From positions 1 through 15,316 of the forward strand of contig JAPSKJ010000031.1 of assembly GCA_031177735.1 (NCBI GenBank): 15,316 bases of DNA, in the 5' to 3' direction. Source of the DNA: Nocardioides sp. GTDB taxonomy: Bacteria > Actinomycetota > Actinomycetes > Propionibacteriales > Nocardioidaceae. Below are positions 14,314 to 15,316 of the stretch, in pieces. Every line of letters starts with the position of its first letter. Within the stretch, counting starts at the first letter, position 1. The position numbers and the translations under genes were made by a program. The notes below the pieces were generated by a model. The model did not search any database. It worked only from the letters and a program-made list of their open reading frames with translations, and was not told the origin of the DNA.

Positions 14314-15316
14314 CTACGCCGAGCGGACCGGGGGCGGACTGACCATCGCTGCGGCGGCCGCCGGCACGTCGGTCGCGGGAGTGGGCCGGCGGCCGTGCCG
14401 TCCCGCCCGCAGCGCCCGGCGCAGCACCGCCGGAGCGAACAGCGCCTGTGGCGGGTCCAGGAAGGCGACGACGCGCAGGAACGCGATGGTCACCACCGGG
14501 TCGGTCTCGGCGGCGGTCAGCACCCGCCCCACCCAGCGGTTGACGAGCCGGACCCGCACCGAGCGCGGGTGCTCCACCTGCGGGAGCGCGAGGTCGGAGC
14601 CCACGGAGAGGTCCCACGCCACGCTGACGATCCTGGCCACGTCGCGGAAGAAGCGGCGAGCGGCGACCGGGCCACCCTGCCGCAGCAGCCGGTCCAGGGC
14701 TCGCCCCTCGAGCGCCGCCACCGTCATTCCCTGGCCGTAGATGGGGTTGAAGGAGCACACCGCGTCGCCCATCACGAGCAGCCCCTCGGGGAAGCGCCGC
14801 AGCCGCTCGTAGCGCCGACGCTGGCTGGCCGGATAGCGGAACCGGACCGGCTCGCTCAAGGCGGTCCCGGCGGACACGGCGGACACGATCGCCGGGTCGG
14901 CGCAACCGGTCAGGACGGCCACCACGTCCGCCAGCGTGTGCCCCGGGTCCGCGTCGCCCATGCCGGCGACGGTCAGCACCCAGGTGTCGTTCTCGACGTG
15001 GTTGAGCGCGAAGCCCGTCGACCGCTCCGGCACCGGACCGGCCAGCGCGAACGGCGGTAGCCCGGCGCCCTCGGGCAGCCGCAGCAGCACGCTGGCGTAG
15101 GTGAGCCGGACCGGCACCTCCTCCTGCTCGGGCCGCGGGTAGCCGAGCTGCTCCAGCCAGGCCGGGCTGCGGGCGGCCCGACCGCTGGCGTCCACCACCA
15201 GGTCGGCCGGGACCACCTCGGTCCGGCCACCGGAGTTGGCGTCGATCTGCAGGCCGCTCACCCGGCCGCCGTCGTCCGACATGACCGGCCGCACCGCCGA
15301 CCACCCCACCCGCACC
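14314..15316 (-). CDS. FAD-dependent oxidoreductase/monooxygenase, N-terminus outside the window
   Basis: The visible 333 residues are the middle and C-terminus of a group A flavoprotein hydroxylase-like or geranylgeranyl-reductase-like enzyme. DLVVDASGR (about residues 39-47 of the fragment) is the strand before the FAD-binding Asp-Gly region. LLVMGDAVCSFNPIYGQGM, with its GD at 14764-14769, is the second FAD-binding motif, where Asp contacts the ribityl chain. A helical C-terminal region follows. The N-terminal Rossmann GxGxxG motif is missing because the gene continues past 15316, so the GTG at the edge is not the start. Such enzymes oxidise or reduce lipids, quinones or aromatic compounds; the substrate cannot be told. 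There is no signal peptide evidence and it is expected to be cytoplasmic. It ends in a TAG stop followed by a hairpin, so a link to the glycan enzymes next to it is doubtful. Confidence 0.85.
   Translation of the reverse strand, partial: VRVGWSAVRPVMSDDGGRVSGLQIDANSGGRTEVVPADLVVDASGRAARSPAWLEQLGYPRPEQEEVPVRLTYASVLLRLPEGAGLPPFALAGPVPERSTGFALNHVENDTWVLTVAGMGDADPGHTLADVVAVLTGCADPAIVSAVSAGTALSEPVRFRYPASQRRRYERLRRFPEGLLVMGDAVCSFNPIYGQGMTVAALEGRALDRLLRQGGPVAARRFFRDVARIVSVAWDLSVGSDLALPQVEHPRSVRVRLVNRWVGRVLTAAETDPVVTIAFLRVVAFLDPPQALFAPAVLRRALRAGRHGRRPTPATDVPAAAAAMVSPPPVRSA

Noticed and set aside
13364..15304. Continuous 646-aa - strand frame spanning the GH114-like gene and the FAD gene region
   Set aside because: Only the part from ATG 14161 has a signal peptide and GH114 motifs. 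The upstream part is out of frame with the FAD oxidoreductase and has shadow composition.

Overview
The window is strongly GC-rich (about 70% by eye). Third codon positions are mostly G or C, start codons include GTG, and terminators are GC-only hairpins without U-tracts. Together with long-range antisense open frames and actinobacterial-style secreted multidomain enzymes, this points to a high-GC actinobacterium, plausibly a Nocardioides-like member of the Propionibacteriales. The genus is an inference from style; there is no rRNA or marker gene here.

Layout, left to right. (1) The last 16 codons of an unidentified + strand gene (1-48), followed after 7 nt by a Tat/lipoprotein-signal protein with a probable five-bladed propeller (56-1624). 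(2) A tiny basic protein on the - strand (1707-1847). (3) A strong hairpin terminator (1960-1993), then a very large secreted GH78-type alpha-L-rhamnosidase on the - strand (2016-6410), with FN3-like, discoidin-like and catalytic domains and three C-terminal Ig-like repeats. (4) A divergent promoter region (6411-6746) with three LacI/GalR-type palindromes, each centred on CG. (5) A giant secreted + strand protein (6747-13217, 2156 aa) that joins a PHP metallohydrolase, a purple-acid-phosphatase-like metallophosphoesterase and three tandem GLUG beta-helix modules. (6) A perfect 21-bp hairpin between convergent genes (13235-13280). (7) A small secreted GH114-like glycosidase on the - strand (13364-14161). 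(8) The C-terminal part of an FAD-dependent oxidoreductase on the - strand, running off the right edge (14314-15316).

Most complete genes encode exported proteins, and at least two look like glycan hydrolases. The central unit is the divergent rhamnosidase/phosphoesterase pair. The shared palindromes suggest common control by a LacI-family sugar-responsive repressor, which is not encoded in the window. A consistent but unproven reading is extracellular breakdown of a rhamnose-containing glycan that also carries phosphoester or phosphodiester linkages. The flanking lipoprotein and GH114-like protein may belong to other glycan-related transcription units. I saw no rRNA, tRNA, CRISPR array, insertion sequence or phage gene.
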